A DNA stretch of 34,986 nt, taken from the NCBI GenBank assembly GCA_034432155.1, contig DAOUCP010000071.1:1-34986 (forward strand), read 5' to 3'. Of the stretch, positions 33,538-34,986 are shown piece after piece. Within the stretch, counting starts at the first letter, position 1, and every line of letters starts with the position of its first letter. The notes below the pieces were generated by a model, which was not told where the DNA came from, searched no databases, and worked only from the letters and a program-made list of their open reading frames with translations. The stretch is from DAOUCP01 sp034432155. GTDB taxonomy: Bacteria > Chloroflexota > Anaerolineae > Epilineales > Epilineaceae. Made by a program: the position numbers and the translations under genes.

Positions 33538-34986
33538 GGACAACCTCCGCAGCAGTAGTTGACGTCCAGGCTTCGGAAGCCCGGTGAGGAGCCCTGCACC
33601 GTCAGCCAGCGGAGCCCGAACTCGGAGGGCTTCTGCTCGGGCTCGGGCTCGCTTGGGTCCGGACAGAGCGTGGCAACCCAGCGGTTTGGCGTGCCGCTGA
33701 TCTTCTCCATTGGGAAGTACTCGGTCCAACTGCCCGCAGGGGGTTCGCGGTAGGCCACGCCAACCCCGGTTAGCTCAATCGAGGGCGGCTCTTCGTCGCA
33801 CTCGACGGCGGTGACGACGAGGTGGTAAGGGCCGTCGGGGTCGCAAGGCAGTTCGGGGGTTGCGAGGGGGTCGGGAGACCAGGTGCAATAGCCGGGCGCG
33901 CTCGAACAGGCCACTGAATCGCCGCACTCGCGGGTGGCGCGGCGGGCTTCGCAACTGGGGTAGGGCGTTGGCGTGTCGGTGGGCGTCTCGCTGGGAGTGG
34001 GGGTCGGGCTGGCAGTGGTGGTGGCAGTGACCGTCGGGATGGGAGTGGGGGATGGCGGGGGAGTCGGAGTGACAGTCGGGGTGCAGGTGTGCTGGCTGGC
34101 GCTGGTCGGGTAGGGCGTGAGCGGCTCGGTAGGTGCCGGCGGGGTGCCGGGAAGTGGTGTCGCGGGATCCCCCCAATGTTGGGTGGGCCCCGGGATGGCC
34201 GTCGCCGTAGCAGGGGGCGGCGGCCACTGGCCAGGGCAGGCGTTCCGCTCGCCGCCGGTCGGATCTTCGGTGCCCACCGGCTCGCCGGTGGCGCACAGTG
34301 GGGGCGGAGTGGGAGTGGTAGTGCCGGTGGCGGGTGCCGGACAGGAGGGCAGTGGCCGCGGGCAGCGGCTGCGCCAGAGCGGGTGCTCCGGATGTAGGGT
34401 GGGCGATGGCGTTGGTGGCGGGCCAGGGGTCTCGGCAGCAGTGGGGCCGGCGGTGACCGTCGGCGACGGCCAGCCGCCGGGCGGATCCAGGTACCAATAT
34501 GGGCACAGGTCCCGCCCGCAGGTGCCAAAGTTGAACGTGTAGCCGAAGAATCCGCGGGTCAGCTGAAACTCCCCGTTCTCAAGGGGGCTGGTCTCCGGCA
34601 CCAGGCGCAGGTAGTAGTCCTCGGTTTCCACCAGGCAGAAGCCGAGGTTGCAATCGGCGCAGTTCGGGGTCGTTGCCGTGGGCGCCGGCGTGCCCGGCCC
34701 CCGTGCCGGCACCGGGAAGACTTCGCCGCCCCGGTCGTGGAAGCGGAAGGTGTAGCGCTTGGCACGCCACTCCTTCTCGTTCGGCCCTGTGTCGAACTGC
34801 TCGCAGAACTTGCCGGCCGGTGCAGAGATGTCCCGCCAGTCGTCGCACTTTCGATCAAGCGGCCCGCACTCGGTACTGAAGTACTCATTCAGCAGATGAG
34901 CAATGTTGCACGACTCGCCAGGATCGGCGAGGTAGCCCAGCAAGGTGACGCGGACAAACGCCAGGCCCACGCCTTGATTGCGCAGG
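33534..34986 (-). CDS. Cys-rich Thr/Pro-linker surface protein, 5' end outside the window
   Basis: The reading frame is open to the right edge, so the start is missing; 483 residues are visible. A GTG at 34970 exists but sequence before it (LRNQGVGLAFVRV) looks continuous. Residues from about 20 to 180 form a Cys-rich domain (ESCNIAHLLNEYFSTECGPL, ADCNLGFCLVETEDYYLRLV). A very long Pro/Thr/Ala region with scattered Cys follows (about 180-350), then a domain of ~130 residues with CDPDGPYHLVVTAVECDE and EYFPMEKISGTPNRWVATLC, ending in NYCCGGCP. The N-terminal part faintly suggests a pilin- or TadE-like exported protein, but this is a guess. It overlaps the start of the kelch-like lipoprotein gene (ATGA), so the two are made together and may act as a surface pair. 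Confidence 0.8.
   Translation of the reverse strand, partial: LRNQGVGLAFVRVTLLGYLADPGESCNIAHLLNEYFSTECGPLDRKCDDWRDISAPAGKFCEQFDTGPNEKEWRAKRYTFRFHDRGGEVFPVPARGPGTPAPTATTPNCADCNLGFCLVETEDYYLRLVPETSPLENGEFQLTRGFFGYTFNFGTCGRDLCPYWYLDPPGGWPSPTVTAGPTAAETPGPPPTPSPTLHPEHPLWRSRCPRPLPSCPAPATGTTTPTPPPLCATGEPVGTEDPTGGERNACPGQWPPPPATATAIPGPTQHWGDPATPLPGTPPAPTEPLTPYPTSASQHTCTPTVTPTPPPSPTPIPTVTATTTASPTPTPSETPTDTPTPYPSCEARRATRECGDSVACSSAPGYCTWSPDPLATPELPCDPDGPYHLVVTAVECDEEPPSIELTGVGVAYREPPAGSWTEYFPMEKISGTPNRWVATLCPDPSEPEPEQKPSEFGLRWLTVQGSSPGFRSLDVNYCCGGCP

Noticed and set aside
1..34986. Insertion sequences or transposases
   Set aside because: No transposase motifs or terminal inverted repeats with target duplications were found; the broken genes do not look like transposases.

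Overview
This is GC-rich bacterial DNA that fits a chromosomal segment of a Chloroflexota bacterium (Anaerolineae/Thermoflexia-like). That placement is an inference from style: several secreted proteins with long Thr/Pro linkers, some ending in a short Tyr-Leu-Pro tail, large family-39-type membrane glycosyltransferases with C-terminal beta-domains, and an M29 aminopeptidase. No marker gene settles the class.

Layout, left to right. Positions 1-414 hold an 85-bp tandem repeat, followed by a secreted repeat-domain protein (415-2532, +). Convergent to it is leuS (2548-5181, -), preceded by tRNA-Ala(CGC) with a strong promoter and an 11-bp hairpin. An overlapping minus-strand operon follows: ECF sigma factor, zinc-finger anti-sigma factor with a Pro/Thr-rich outer stalk, and a small SAM methyltransferase (7845 to 5470). 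Divergent from it are a flippase-like membrane protein and a family-39-type glycosyltransferase (8314-11918, +), then a secreted lamin-tail protein (12125-13648), a 41-bp tandem repeat and a YedK/HMCES-type SRAP protein (13938-14696). On the minus strand lie a GH5-like lipoprotein and an M29 aminopeptidase (14624-16979), an ABC-2 exporter (17212-19220) and a paralogue of the first secreted protein (19607-21670). On the plus strand are a kelch-like secreted protein and an NrtR/COG4111-type regulator (21930-24436).

The stretch from 24.4 to 30.8 kb is decayed or error-prone. It holds a frameshifted beta-propeller gene, a broken HsdR-N-type nuclease gene, one intact glycosyltransferase (27806-29812) and a broken gene of unknown type. 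All seven frameshifts I could reconstruct equal the loss of one base from a run of identical bases. The window ends with a two-gene minus-strand operon: a kelch-like lipoprotein (30826-33537) and a Cys-rich Thr/Pro-linker protein cut by the window edge.

Functionally the window is mostly about the cell surface: at least six secreted or lipid-anchored proteins with Thr/Pro-rich stalks, two membrane glycosyltransferases, a flippase-like protein, an exporter and an envelope-type sigma/anti-sigma pair. The most interesting signal is a short C-terminal motif, Y-L-P-x-A-(x)-x-R, shared by four secreted proteins with otherwise different folds. It looks like a C-terminal sorting or anchoring tag. All of this is read by eye; no database search was possible.
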